A DNA stretch of 64,000 bases, taken from NCBI GenBank assembly GCA_034638255.1, contig JAWPGT010000028.1, positions 124,001 through 188,000 of the forward strand, written 5' to 3'. Below, piece after piece: positions 1-11,794 of this stretch; position 1 is the stretch's first letter; the number at the start of each line of letters is the position of its first letter. Source of the stretch: Coprinus comatus (taxonomy: Eukaryota > Basidiomycota > Agaricomycetes > Agaricales > Agaricaceae). The notes below the pieces were generated by a model that worked only from the letters and a program-made list of their open reading frames with translations, had not been told where the DNA came from and did not search any database. Both the position numbers and the translations under genes were made by a program.

Positions 1-114
1 TTCGGACCAGTTGCGCCTGCCAACTGGACACCTCGTAATATCCTTGATAAAGCGAAGTATTTCTATGTGAATTCCTTTACTGACCGCCATTTATACCAGT
101 TACTACTTAAATAA
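1..114 (+). CDS. possible 3' end of a gene cut by the window edge
   Basis: From the first base an open frame runs 37 codons to a TAA at 112-114. It contains aromatic and polar residues typical of a folded domain end (a PANWTPRNILDKAKYF-like stretch). No family is recognised and there is no start, because the window begins inside it. It could equally be a chance open frame; the lack of upstream sequence prevents a decision. Confidence 0.25.
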   Translation, partial: FGPVAPANWTPRNILDKAKYFYVNSFTDRHLYQLLLK

Positions 115-390
115 TATTGTTTTATGTATCTAGCTCACAGTTACCATACAAGTTGTGCAACGTCACAATGTGTAGTATGAGCGTATGAGAGTAGCGCGAG
201 GTTTTCGGATGGCAGCAGTGTCTGTATGCAATATCTACCTTTCATCTAGGTATAAATGCGTATTCCAGTACTGATAATCCAATATAAATATATAGGCCCG
301 AATTGAATGGTGTGATATTATATATCATTATGCATAATAGGGTATAATTGGGCTAAGTGACAATAATGTATCGACATTGGGAATGAAAAA
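115..390. other. intergenic, nothing recognised
   Basis: A/T-rich sequence between the possible partial gene at the left edge and the truncated family copy. No coding or structured element is seen. Confidence 0.4.
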
Positions 391-394
391 CATG

Positions 395-786
395 TAATTA
401 CCAATCTCCGGTTTTCCTGATGCGCCGCCTATTGGCACTATTCAATAAACAACAGACGCCTTAAAGACCAGTTCAGCTTCAATTCCGACTGTCCAACCAA
501 ATTCTTGATCAGACGTGCGACACCACTTGATTACGAGCCCAGAGCTGAAGAAGACATTCTAATTGATGAAGACTACGTCAATATATTCCTTTTTAACAAT
601 AAAAATGTAGTCGCGAAGTGGCGTGAATTAGGGGACAAAGGTGTAGAATTGTGTTATGGAACCTTCTCTGGGGATACTTCCCAAGAACCAAACGAAAAAT
701 TCAAGTTCTCATTCTTTACTGATGGAAGACCAAATGATTCGGGACGATATTGGGAAGACGGGCGTTCTTGGGAGTTCGTTAATTAA
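395..786 (+). pseudogene. truncated copy A of the duplicated 3-exon family (exon 3 only)
   Basis: The frame from about 480 to 786 is clearly paralogous to the last exon of the family at 3248-4094 and 14380-15269. It shares RRATPLDY, EEDILI, a KWRELGDKGVEL-like run, GDT.QEPNEKFKFSFF and DGRPNDS, then a final SWEF. Upstream, similarity continues weakly to about 395 but needs a shift of frame: a Cys-starting segment in one frame is followed by a YWH motif in another. No counterpart of exon 1 (MSFAPGLFHVY type) or exon 2 is found before it. I read this as a 5'-truncated relic. An ATG at 505 could still give a 93-residue protein, so residual expression cannot be excluded. Confidence 0.65.
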
Positions 787-1299
787 TGTTGCATTGGTGT
801 AGTGTGAAAGTGAATTTTTTTTCCCTTTTGAATTGCAGATGTAATATATTCTTGGTTTCGTACAAACGATTGCGGATATCCCATAACAAAGGAGAGTTAA
901 TATCAGTGAGGGGTGAGGAGTGTCGATGATAGCGAGCAATAAGTGGGTGTCGAAGAGATTCTTCTCAAGAAATAAGCGGTTTCTTCATGGGAAGGTGCAA
1001 GTGCATTGAGTTCATTTTAGTTTTGATAGGTTTATCCTGACCACTAGAGAGAGCTGAGGAATGAGGCCTGAGGGATCACTGAGAAGTATTTGCTGTATAT
1101 CTTTGATTGAATTAACAGTGAATCTAGTAATCTGAAAGACTATTGTCTTTAAAGTAATCATCTGTAGAGTCCAGACATTTGGAGCTTGGTGTAGTGTCAA
1201 CAAATCTATTCGATGTCCGTGATATCACACCGTTCAGAGCGGGCCCAGGAGTACCAAGAGTAGAGCAGTCGCCATCATGTTGTGCCGTTAGCTCTTTTA

Positions 1300-1450
1300 T
1301 AAGCGAAAAGGAATCTAGCAGAGACTTCGCGAGACGTATAGGCTGAAAAGAAGCGCATATACTCGTTGTTGTCAATGGGGGCGGTATACGAGATGGGAAT
1401 TTCTCACGATGCCTTCTCTTCCCACAACCACCAAAGATCAAAATGCTCGA
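1300..1450 (+). repeat. dispersed repeat copy S1 (degraded coding fragment)
   Basis: About 150 bp that align by eye to 17660-17800 (same strand) and to the reverse complement of 5580-5710. Shared landmarks are GAGACGTA, then GCGCATATACTCG, then a GGCGGTA.ACGAGA block followed by TTCTCACG. In one frame, after an apparent splice acceptor (TAG), the segment reads AEKKRIYSLL, resembling the ERIYS motif in the frame at 2873-3268. It is probably a decayed exon of a multicopy gene, but a non-coding transposon remnant is possible. Confidence 0.5.
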
Positions 1451-2298
1451 AATATCTGCCATGAGTGAGCAGCGTCTACATTGAAAGGTTAGCTAAAACA
1501 TTATCAAAGTATTATTATGGTGCTCATATCCGACTTCCAGATGGCTTTACCATTCCAGACATGACCTTACTCAGGCATGGCACATATGTGTCGACAGTAG
1601 GATGGCTTAAAGGTCTGTTAACCTCTGATAATGTTGTTTATCTTGCTTATACTCCTTAAGCCCAAGGCTTACAACCTCTGAGAAATTCAGTAGCTGTTTT
1701 CCTCCTTCGTGTTCAATCTTCGATGCTCTGCATGAAATCACTGCCCACCATAAAGACTGTACATACCGCACTGTCAAAGCAGTAGACTCCATGGCGCCAA
1801 CAGAAAACTTATTCACACCTCGCACTCAAATTACGATCATTCTTCTCCTTACTTGTATGCCATCATAACTTTCAGAAGAACACTCTACTACCAAAGACCC
1901 GCTGCACTGCGTACGCAATGCTCTTAACAATGGAGAAACCACGTTCGGGGGTCATAGACTTCATACTATCAATATCTGTCTGCCTAGAATCCCTTGCAAA
2001 AACTCCTTCCCAACGTACATTTTATACCCTTTCTGTCCCTGGCGAGTTACTCAAGTTACTGATTGCTATGGGATATGAAAGAGACCTCCATTTGCATCGG
2101 TAACATTGGCTTCCCAGGATGTGCGGTATGGGAAGTTATGGGAAGTTATGGACAGTGGACACAGCCTATGTGGAATATGAGAACTCGGTAGACATGGGTG
2201 CTTTCGGGTGATGGAGAAGGGCAATAATAGTGGTTTAGGAGGGGAGGCTGGGTCGTTCGATACGGATTACCCAATATCCTTGAATGGATCCCAGAGGG

Positions 2299-2740
2299 CT
2301 AGGATGCACACGCTATATCCCTACAGCAAGATAATTGGACCTTTGTATCACTTTGGGAAGTGTCAGAATCAGTGCTATTGATCGAGAGGAATATTTTACT
2401 CATAATTGACGAATTTCCTTGACACCTGACTTCCTTCGACTTCCTAGTCCTGGATACCCTAATCCCTTGATACGTCATACAATTGTTTAGGGGGTGATAA
2501 CGTGTCTCAGAGAGGGAATATATGTGGTTGAAGGTTTTTGAAGAGTTGCGACCCTGACGGGATAGGCGCACAATGCAAGAACAAAAATCCAATAAGTCTT
2601 GCGGCTCCTCTGTAACCTGTCGTGAATGTATTACTTCTTTATAATACATGGTGTATTTTGGTTTACGATGGTATGTAAAATCAAAATCAAAATCTAGGCA
2701 AAGCTGGAAGTTCATCACATATGCCAGAATTCTCAACGTA
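2299..2740 (-). other. open frame with repeat similarity, unclear
   Basis: An open frame of 145 codons on the minus strand contains an IYSLSETRYHPL segment. A comparable segment appears on the minus strand at about 6460-6550 (RISYLCDALSPS), and the DNA shares a GGGTGATAACG core. This suggests two decayed copies of one element. No protein family is recognised. It may be non-functional. Confidence 0.25.
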
Positions 2741-2872
2741 CAGAAAAACTCTTGTCAAGATACTATTACTTCCCCTCTCCTACCATGATGGTGCATCCAG
2801 GCCTCCATGGAACTTCCAACCTAAGACACTATCATCGTTGTTCGAAACGCCAATACTTTATGTTTTAGTAAC

Positions 2873-3268
2873 ATGCGAGGAAGGGAGCCAACAATAGCTG
2901 GAATGGAATGCTTGCAATCTTCAACACGCGATTTTGAAGGCGTTGAAGTGGTACTTACGGAGCTTGCTGATGGAATTAAAGAACGCATATACTCGTACCT
3001 CATGAATTCCTGCGCTTTTGGGAAAGAGATCAACCTTGCAAGTCACTCCACTTATCACGTCAGCTTCGAAGTCGTAGCACCCCGACAGACTCTTGGTTAT
3101 ATCCCAATGCTTAATACTTATGCAATACACCCTCATACACATTTTATAATGTCTCTGAATACCAAGGGAAGGACGTTCTTACACTATCTAATACGCCGTG
3201 CAAAATCCAGTACACATTCTCAATTAATCAAAGTCTTATATATAAAATCAACTCTCAAATTCCCATGA
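2873..3268 (+). CDS. hypothetical protein with ERIYSYL motif
   Basis: A single open frame of 131 codons. Residues around 30-45 (LTELADGIKERIYSYLM) look like the amphipathic start of an F-box-type helix, but the rest does not confirm an F-box. The ERIYS motif and the following 25 residues resemble translations of the dispersed repeats at 1.3-1.45 kb and 17.66-17.8 kb, so this is probably the best preserved member of that repeat family. The frame runs across the 3' end of the oppositely oriented gene ending at 3248, overlapping by about 20 bp. No signal peptide or membrane segment is seen. It may be a complete small gene, one exon of a larger one, or a relic. Confidence 0.3.
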   Translation: MRGREPTIAGMECLQSSTRDFEGVEVVLTELADGIKERIYSYLMNSCAFGKEINLASHSTYHVSFEVVAPRQTLGYIPMLNTYAIHPHTHFIMSLNTKGRTFLHYLIRRAKSSTHSQLIKVLYIKSTLKFP

Positions 3269-4094
3269 ATCTCCGCGGTGCCAAAACCGTTCCGAATCAT
3301 TTGGTCTTCCATCGGTAAAGAATGAAAACTTGAATCTCTCGTTTGGCTCCTGCGGAGTGTCCCCAGAGAAGGTTCCGACATACAATTCCACTCCTCTATC
3401 TCCCAACTCACGCCACTTGATAACTAAATTGGTGTGATCAAAATGGAAGATGTTGACATAATCTTCAGCAATTAAAATGTCTTCTTCCGGCCTGAAATTG
3501 TAATCTAATGGTGTGGCTCGTTTAATTAGGAATTTATCAGTAGTCAAACTTCCAACAAAAATAGTGCCATTCCCAGACTGCCAATACATCCAATATTCAC
3601 GTATTTGACGTGAACAGTTATAAATATAACACCTGTATGAAATTTGAATGTTTAGCAGGTTACCCCCAGTAATATAGAAGTGATAATACACACGTTGTAC
3701 CGTTTATATTATCCAAACGTTGATCAGAAGGAGCAATAAGTGGTTTCTTCGTTTGTTGAACTTGATATTCATCCTTCAATGTCTGGATAATACATTTCCA
3801 TCCATTTTCGAGGTTCGGTAATGGTGCTTTGATAAGCTGAGGACTAAGTCGACGAAATGTGTCCATGTTCTTGGGATAAGAGTATGGGAGGTATCTCCAA
3901 TACTTGTCGGCTTCTGAACGGGAGGAAAATGTTACGAGATACTGGGCGTTTAAAATCGTGAGGACGCAAAGTTCAAAATCAAATTACAAAGAGGAGGGCT
4001 TAATTACCAAAGGACTTTTTTGGGTATAGTTTTGGTTTGAATTTGGATCTACACCGATGAAGTAGACATGGAATAATCCTGGAGCGAAGGACAT
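3248..4094 (-). CDS. copy B of the duplicated 3-exon family, unknown function
   Basis: Rebuilt as three exons on the minus strand. Exon 1 starts with ATG at 4094 (MSFAPGLFHVYFIGVD) and ends after SPL at a GTAATT donor. Exon 2 begins YLVTFSSRSEADKYW and contains PQLIKAPLPNLENGWKC and IIQTLKDEYQVQQ, ending near LDNINGT. Exon 3 starts CYIYNCSR and runs to SWEFES-stop at 3248. The product is about 240 residues, with no signal peptide and no membrane helix, so a soluble cytosolic protein is expected. I recognise no Pfam-type family. The splice phase at the exon 2/3 border fits best with a GTGTGT donor, but this is uncertain. It is nearly collinear with the inverted copy at 14380-15269, and the similarity continues about 400 bp upstream of the ATG. 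Confidence 0.65.
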
Positions 4095-4129
4095 GTTGGT
4101 ATGATGACTGGTGAAGGTAAGGCTCGGGA

Positions 4130-4520
4130 GGTTATCGACTGAGGAAACGACCTAAAGATTCTGTCTACATTTTATACACAAGCCAAATTCTACGAAAAAA
4201 TAGGTTTAAATTTTGTAAAATTTAGTGGAAGCTCTTCCATACAGAACCACCCCCCTGGATAAGTATAGATATAAACACTACTCCGGAGCTTGCTATCGCT
4301 TCTGCGCTATTCTAGTATGATAATCCGACGTCTCAGTAGACAGCTGATCTTTCACTCAGGCCTCGAGGCTTGTCATGGGAGCTTCAACTTGAATATCCAT
4401 TCGTAACTTTGGTATCATATGTAATGCTGCGCACCAACACCACATACTCGTATTACTTCAATGGAAGTTGGAAAAACTGCGGGATCATATCTAGACTTTC
4501 GAAGTCTTCAACATTTAGAA
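4130..4520 (-). repeat. upstream arm of an inverted duplication (partner 13960-14345)
   Basis: Sequence 5' of copy B matches the reverse complement of the region 5' of copy C. Landmarks are GTCTACATTTTATA, AATTCTACGAAA, GATCTTTCACT, CCTCGAGG.TTGTCATGGGAG and a block encoding EDFE.L.MIPQFF.LP.K. The two copies are diverged by many substitutions and small indels, so the duplication is not recent. Confidence 0.65.
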
Positions 4521-4716
4521 CTTGAATGACAGTTTTGTACTCAGTTGGGGTAGAAGTGTTAATGGCTTTCCTTTCTATGATCATCTCAGAAACCGCCCGT
4601 AATATGTATTGCACCAGAATGTTTGACTTTACCTTGGGGTCGAACTCTCGTTGCTGCAGCAGAATCCTTAACTTAAAGTCAAAGTGTGGCATGAGCGACC
4701 CAAAAACTTGAATCAC
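4453..4716 (-). CDS. hypothetical small protein or last exon, 5' of copy B
   Basis: An 87-codon frame on the minus strand, ending EDFESLDMIPQFFQLPLK-stop, directly upstream of copy B and in the same orientation. Its C-terminal block recurs 5' of copy C on the plus strand (EDFENLQMIPQFFELPK-stop at about 13980-14034). A stop-bounded, conserved C-terminus at both ends of the inverted duplication suggests a real neighbouring gene or a last exon that was duplicated together with the family. The rest of the frame shows no clear similarity between the two sites and no known domain. Confidence 0.35.
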   Translation of the reverse strand: MIQVFGSLMPHFDFKLRILLQQREFDPKVKSNILVQYILRAVSEMIIERKAINTSTPTEYKTVIQVLNVEDFESLDMIPQFFQLPLK

Positions 4717-4719
4717 TCA

Positions 4720-5575
4720 TACTAATTCGAGTCAGCCTGTCATTGGTCAGGCCTGGGTGGAGTTGAAAAGATGAAGGCTGTACAAGACATACCCTTCACT
4801 TGCCTTTACTTACTACTTCGGTAAGTAACATAATGCCGCCTGCATGGTCTGGGACATCCAAACTCGTGTAGTACGAAAGAGGTTGGCAACGGTTCAAGCC
4901 GCCGTGTTCAATTTCCCTCCCGAGTCGTTCTCCTTCTACTCACTCATCCTCGGACCCTGCTCAGAGTTCCTGAAACTTCTACCACGCCCTTCATGTTGGG
5001 TTTAAATACACATATGAACCCACCAAGTAGTAACTGTAGGGCGGGACTAGTGCTCTATGGTATAAGGTTGTCAAACTTGTCACTGCCTTCAAGTTAGCAT
5101 GCTAACCACCGAAAAATGGCACCTCATCTTTACCTATGTCTCTCTGAGCTGTGACACAACCAAAAAACCTTCACAATGCAGTTAACAGGAACCACGTATC
5201 TTGAGATTCATAATGGTAGAGCAATTCCAATACATTGAGGTGGTGTAGATATACTCACATTGGCATTATTCATTTGTCAAAAGTTTACTGAATTCAGAAA
5301 CACAGGTCTTGTCCTCGAGGCCTCGTAATAGTCTATCCAGAGCGGTAGATATATATGATATTAGACTTCAATTATCCCTATGTACCGGTTCCCGTTGTGG
5401 TCAATTGTTAGAATGTACATACGTACCAACCAGAGTCCACAAAGGAACGGTAATTTACAATACCCTGGAAGTACCTGTATATACATTAACACTATATAAG
5501 TGTAAGTGCTTTGCGCAATTCCTTTGAGCAAAGCTTTCAATATTATTGTGTTCCTCCTTCACAGTAGATATTTCA
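4720..5575. other. intergenic, nothing recognised
   Basis: No supported gene. A 72-codon frame at 5309-5527 has no features of a real protein. Confidence 0.4.
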
Positions 5576-5579
5576 TTTG

Positions 5580-5850
5580 ATGTGTGGGTGTGTGGGGAAG
5601 AGAAGTAGCGTGAGAACTCTGGTCTCGTTTACCGCCTTCGCTATCACCACTGGCTATATGCGCTCATTTTCGAAGTATACGTCTCGCTAAGACCTTGCTA
5701 GGTTTTCTATTACTCGCAGAATCATCGTCAAAGTCAACAGCTCAATCAATTATATCAAGCACATAACACACAATTTGAATGGCCTTCACGTCTACCTTGG
5801 TCCTCTCCTCCGCTCTCCTCTTTCTGTACTGAAGTGCGGGCGGGAATGTC
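5580..5850 (-). repeat. dispersed repeat copy S2
   Basis: Reverse complement of the S1/S3 repeat (5580-5710), extended by a block at about 5725-5850 that matches 13870-13985 on the plus strand. The shared run there is GGAGAGGACCAAGGTAG, followed by TGAAGGCC and TATAATTGATTGAG. An in-frame stop inside the ERI motif shows that this copy is decayed. It links the ERIYS-type repeat to the flank of the inverted duplication, so both may descend from one multicopy gene. Confidence 0.5.
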
Positions 5851-8100
5851 TATGTGTACTATAACCGTAAGTACTTCCGTCTATCAGCTTGTCTACCAGC
5901 TCTTTGAACTTCGAAGCTTACATTTATCATCAGTCATGGTCACGACTCGCGGCTTCCTACTCGAGATATATATCCGCTTCTCCGTCAAAGAAAATCACAC
6001 GTTACAACATCAAAGTGTCTCCTTTATGCTCAGGCTACTGCCGTGGGATATACAACCAAATTCAATGCTATCGTCACTTGAGCGTGGGGGAGGGATAGGT
6101 CTGATTATACACTTGCGTACGGTATAAGTGAGCAATGATAACTGCAAGGACGACCAGCAGTTCTCACTAATAGATTGTTGCGCTTGGATAGGGGAGAGTC
6201 GAAGCGCAGAGTAGAATCTCTGTTGTTCCTGACAGAGTTCTATTCAACAAAGTTCCTTCACCATTTTCAATCGCGACTTTCCTAATCCTGGAGGGCCGAA
6301 AACCACCATCGCATGGATTAGTACGGGTTAAGCCACCTCTCTTCTGGCATCCACCTGGCTATACTTTTGTAACCATGGAAGTCGCCCTTTCAATCTTGGT
6401 CTTTACTCGTTTTCCAAGACCTGGCATGTTCCCGAAGCCTGCTCAACGTCGAAGGCACATATAGATATGATATATAGCTCTCTGGAGGGTGATAACGCGT
6501 CGCAGAGATAGGATATACGCGATCGAAGGCTTGTGGGGACGTTCAGGGCGCCTGATGGATGAAATCTCCTAAATCTATATGTCTTACAGTACGTCTGCAA
6601 ATCCTGCTATAGCTCTACCCAATCTGATATTGTTCGCAGTGCTCATGACTGATGCTGAATTATGGTGGTGTACGGTATCGGAGTCACGGGCGGACCGCGT
6701 TGGGCAGATGTCAACTTTCATGCATCAGTCTACTGTCACAACACTTGGTACTATCACTACTCGACACAGGTAGTACTCTGTGGATGTATGCTACAATTCT
6801 GAACTTCCCACTCAAAGGTCGCCCCGACTCATATGTCAGATACTTTGATTCTGGTTCGACACTATTTGAAGGCAACTCATCAACACTAAACCTTGAATGA
6901 CGCCTCTTCTGTGCCAACTTCAACAAACCTCTTTTGCTTCACCTTTTTTCGACTTCTCTGTCGCGCGAAGGTGTCTTCGTCACGAGAAAAACCATATTTC
7001 ATGAGTATTACTCGCGACCCTGGATATAGACGCCCACAATACGAGTGCGTCTGCCGCTCCCATGTTCGAGCTTCAACTTCCCCTCGCATGTTAAAGAAGG
7101 CGAACTGGATAAAAAATTGGAGGTGCTTGGATATGTAATGGGGGTTAGTTGAAACTTGAAACTACCATTCGAGGCCCAGAACAATGTGAACTCTCCTCTT
7201 ATCTTTGGACAAACCTCTTCCTCGCTCCCTGTTCCTCTCCTTAGTAAAGTTTTGAGAAGGGTACACTGTTGTACTTTAACCATATACCTGGACGGACAAG
7301 GTTGATGCTTTAGAAATGGAGGAGACTTGTGACGTGGAATAGACGCCGGAGATGAGTCGCGTTACCGACGCGTATGGTTGCATCCTTTCAATGAATTCAA
7401 TACCCAGAAAGACCGACATATTGAAAACGGCAAACCAATCTCGATTATAATACAACGAAACATCTAAATCCTTCTTCTGGTGTATGATCCTAGACCCCGA
7501 AGCTATACACTGAAACTTTCATAAAAACTTTACGAATCGTTTGTCTTCATACCTCCCCTGTGTTATTTGGAATATCCATGATAAGGACACGCTTTTTTGT
7601 CATTGTATGGTGGAAGTACGGGAGTACGGGAGAAGCAAGAATCCTAACAACTGTTGATACGTTGAGTATCTGTAGTTGGAATTCCAGGACTTCATTCAAG
7701 TTGATGCAATAAATGAAGATGGGGACGCGTACCTCAGTCAAATTCCGAGCGTACATGTGACTGTTCCTCCAAATTGCGCGTATATCCAGAAAATAACATT
7801 CGTCAGCCCAAGCCCAAGAAAGGAGAAACGGAGGCTTGGTTCTAGTTACACACGCAGTGAAAGGTTTTGTTTCTGATACTAGAGAGTATAAATACCTGTT
7901 GCTCAATTAGATTAGTACCGCATTGAAGATGGTTTCACGCATGTTGAACAAGATAATATTATCATGAGAAGGTACATATGTAAGGGAACTATATCGGGCG
8001 GATAAATTTCTAGAGGCTAGTGCCGTATCGGTATATTCACTGGCAGTAGAACCCCAAAGGTTATATACTTCCCGAAAAATCCCATTCCGAAAATAATAGA
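5851..8100. other. gene-poor stretch with diverged repeats
   Basis: Only short frames without family support. The block near 6480-6550 is a diverged partner of 2480-2560. The rest gives no recognisable gene, although conserved exons of a decayed gene could be hidden here. Confidence 0.4.
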
Positions 8101-8103
8101 TTT

Positions 8104-9788
8104 TTAATAAGAAACACGTCCCACATATCCATATCCATGATTTCCAAGTCTCTCCCTTATATCACGCTCCTCTTCTTGAAACCGTATACTTGTTGATAAA
8201 ACAGTCAAACCCAACCCATCTGAATCCGGCTCGTCGATGTAACTAGTAACAGAATTAATTTCAAGTGCATCATGACCATATTTTTTGATATGTAGAATGA
8301 TACGACATGATACGATACTTGAGAAAAATCGAGACATTCTGTAAGTTCGTCAAGTTAAACGTTAGTAATTAAAGCGTCCGGACAATCACGATGAACTCAC
8401 GTAGGTGCGAAATCACGTATAGGCCCACTTGTTGTATGATATAAAATAATGCCAGTTAGGTATATCACTGTGATAAGTGTCATTCTAATGAGCATACGTC
8501 TTCCAGATTGAAGGAGTTGAAGTAAATCAAGAAGAGAGAGAGAGACGAACTCAGCAAAAGAAGATAAGATTGAATAGCATCATTGTAAACCTTTTTCATC
8601 AACACATTATCTCTTTCTTTGTATGTTCTGTTTCTTGCCCAGTAGATACTGAAGAAGAAAACTAGGGGGGGGAGAACAAAAGTGAGTGTATTAATAAGCA
8701 AATCTTAACAAAAAAAGAAAGCTTACTGGTTTCATAAATTAACGAAAGTATCATCCCAGCATTCGCAACTGGATTACCAGCAGTAGACGAACTTGTAAAA
8801 ACACAAGCGGGTATCACGATTGGAAGTTGTGCAGTGGACACTAAAATTTAGTCGGTGAGTCCTCATACGTTCAACATGGGAATCTGGATGAGAATCGTTT
8901 AACAAAAGACGTACTTTGAAGATAAAGTAGTACGAACACCGTAAACCCTCCTCCAAGTATCAACTATATAGGTTTAAAAGGGTTAGCCTCTGAGTGACGT
9001 GGACTAAAAATAGAAAGGTAAACTCTTACCACAGCGAGAAGGGATAAAATATATCGTGACATTAGTGTTCTTCCCAAAAGTGCATTCGTCCGTGTCAACA
9101 AGAGAACTATATTCACCTTTTAGCATTGCTTTTTACTTTCGGGTTTTGTGAGATAGTCGGTAATGTTAAAGGACTTACTTTGCGCAGTGATTGTTCCGAT
9201 TCCACTAGACCAAGTATTGATAATCACAATTTTTCTACACGTCTTTAATGCTTTTTAATCAACACAAATCCGGAACTTGGCTCTATGCAGAAGGGTAAAT
9301 TTCTATTTCTTACCTCTGCAGAGGAGGTAATAGTTGACGTTACTGAGCCCTCGTTAATCAGGTCCGTTGGATAGTAGTGGGTAGTGTCATACAAACACTT
9401 ACTGTATACAAGTAAAATGGAGTCAATGAAAGGAGTGTAACGGGCTATGATAAAGGTGCATTTGACAAGATTCCAACGCGTAGGCCATAGGTATCTAATC
9501 TGAAACATTTCGTCTGTCAATTTACCAACTGAAAGAAAAAAGTAAAATAAGACTGACCTCAGCCTCCAATGTTTGAATATAATCGACTATGAACAGCGCA
9601 ACACAGCCCACTAAATGTTGAGTAGAATCAGCAAAACGATTAATGGTCGAGAAGAGAGAGTACGAGAGTTAGCTTCACCTTTGGCGAACTAGAAAATTAG
9701 GTGGAAACAGTGTTAGTTTTACGACTAGAAATATTTCAACAAGAGTTCTCAAAATACTGACCTGTGTCGCGTGTAGTTGTTGAATCAT
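8104..9788 (-). CDS. DUF6533 domain seven-helix membrane protein
   Basis: Multi-exon minus-strand gene. Start ATG at 9788 (MIQQLHATQFAK), and the next exon gives VGCVALFIVDYIQTLEAE. A 58-bp intron then leads to IRYLWPTRWNLVK and CTFIIARYTPFIDSI. This is the hallmark of DUF6533 (DY..TL..E....W...W.....F...RY.PF). Hydrophobic exons follow, including a Leu-rich segment at about 8500-8700. The last exon (MSRFFSSIVSCRIILHI, then an acidic tail with EEERDIRERLG) ends at 8104, as is typical for these proteins. The family is abundant in Agaricomycetes, sits in the plasma or inner membranes and has no established function. The middle exons, about 8750-9430, could not be fully resolved. Confidence 0.7.
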
Positions 9789-11794
9789 CAAAACATCATT
9801 GGAGCTCATAGTATTGGCAGGTCGATCGATAGCTTGAACACCGTACGCGTGTACGGTCTTAAGTACTTTCGGAGAACCGAAATATACTTACTCTATATAT
9901 ATGTTGCTAAGGCCTTTGTCACTTTAAGGCTCGAGATTTCATGTTACTTGACATATCCACTCCTATTTAAAATCAAGGGACATCAACCAGACTAGTGACG
10001 AAACTAAGTGATTCACGCGTGAAGTGAGTGACCTTTCGGAATGGTCTGGAATGGTTGGAGTAATGATCCATGGGGGATTACCTAAACCCCGCTTCATAAA
10101 AAAGCTTCCTTATATCCTCCGACACTCTCAATTTCTGAGACTTTTGCATTAAACTCCGACAAGGGAGGATAATGATAAAGGACAGGTACTAGTTAATTGA
10201 GTCCGAATCTCACCGGTGTTATACTAGTCTGGGGAAGAAATATCAGAAAAAGGAAATATTCGGTAGACTGTTCGACCCGTCAGGAGTGTTGAACAGGGAG
10301 AAGGTTAGTAGCTGTTAGTAGTGTGATCTTCGGCTGCACAAGGGGCTATTTTATAGCATATCCAGTTCCGATATGACAAATTTCAACTGTCAGATGAGAC
10401 TAACATCCGATGGGTGGCCTATCTAATAATCTAATTCCGTGTATATTACGATTACCGTAGGACCACACTACAGACATCAAGTTTTTTGATCACTTGAAAA
10501 GAATCTGGAAAACGAAGTTCAAGAATAGAGGACTTGTGTACCGCACAAGTGGTGACTAAGAAGGAGCTAATAATTAACAGCTAGTATAACGACACCAGGC
10601 ACTGCTCACGAATCATTTCGGAGCCGGAGGCTTATTGGAGATACCCTTTATGCACCGATTAGGATCCCAAGACTAGATTATGTTAACGACTATGTCAATG
10701 CAAATGATCAATGGCCAGGGTTTTAGCATGACCTGTTGTTGGATAGTAGTCTGAGTAGTAGGCATTTGTTTGAGTTTTTTTTTTTTTTTTTTTTTGAGAT
10801 ATCGAGCCTTCCTCTACCCTCTACGTGGGCTTGCGAGACTGATTGGGCCAGCCTCTTACTACCATTAACCTAAGCAGGTACGGTGATCGTGCCCGCCGAA
10901 TAAATGCCTACACCCTTATCGTGGAATGAGATGATACCACTATTGTCAGGGAACTGTCAAGTAACTGTGCCTCTCGCGTGCCTTCTCGTTCTCACAATCG
11001 GCATCGGTGAATTTCATGAATTTTCGTCATGGCAAATATACCCCTTGAATTCCCAGACGATTCATGGGCTTTTGCGGGCTTTTGCCAAAACTTCGGAAGA
11101 TGCTTGAGAGATGATGTTTTTGTAAAAGTGAATATAACATATCAAACGAGTAATGATCTAAGCTGTTCCTTCTTTATCCAAGGTGCCGGTGAAGTCTTTA
11201 ATGGACGTGGGTGATACTGTTGAAAAATGACGCTGTGGCTGGATAGTATATTTTTAGGTCTTTCATTTGAAAGAAATTTCATATGGTCTTCGGGTTTCAC
11301 CACTCTTGCTCAAAGAATGGCCAATACGACCTTGTCATGGTGGATATAAAGGTCTTTTCTTTGGCTACAAGTAGCTGTCTTAGTCTCCCAGAACGAGGAC
11401 GAGATATCGGGACCTTATAGGTTGGTTATGGGCGGCCAACACCAAAAGTTGAAATTGCACACGAAAGTAAAGAAGCCGTCTCGCTGAAATTGGGAAAGCA
11501 GCAGAACAATCTAAAATTATTCATGTAGATGCCAGTGGCTGACATGTGCGTTTAGGAGGGTGATTATAAACAAGGGTCTCTTGTCTGTCATGTTTGGAAA
11601 TCCAGTGGACACGAAAGTATTGTTATATGGATGGATTGGTTGGTTGAATGTGGGAGTAAAAATGGGACTGAAAATTGATTGAAGACAACAGGTATTTTAC
11701 TGGAACGAAGACAAACGCGTATGATCACATGACCGCGAGTGACGGTCACCATCTGACCGATCGGCCCTAGGGGGTTGTGTTTTGCCATCACAAC
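9789..11794. other. intergenic between divergent DUF6533 and DHHC genes
   Basis: About 2 kb without a supported gene, serving as promoter space for two divergently transcribed genes. It includes a pure run of about 20 T at 10775-10795. Small overlapping frames at 10904-11214 (one starts MANIPLEFPDDSWAF) are weak and left unassigned. Confidence 0.45.

Larger units (their letters stand above)
790..2870. other. repeat-rich intergenic region without an intact gene
   Basis: Only short frames without family support. It holds one copy of the dispersed ERIYS-type repeat (about 1300-1445), a short direct duplication near 2130 (GGGAAGTTAT twice), and one member of a diverged repeat pair near 2480-2560 that recurs near 6480-6550. 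Confidence 0.5.

Noticed and set aside
10200..10235. GAGTCCGAATCTCACC, loosely like a tRNA B-box
   Set aside because: No matching A-box or cloverleaf could be drawn around it.
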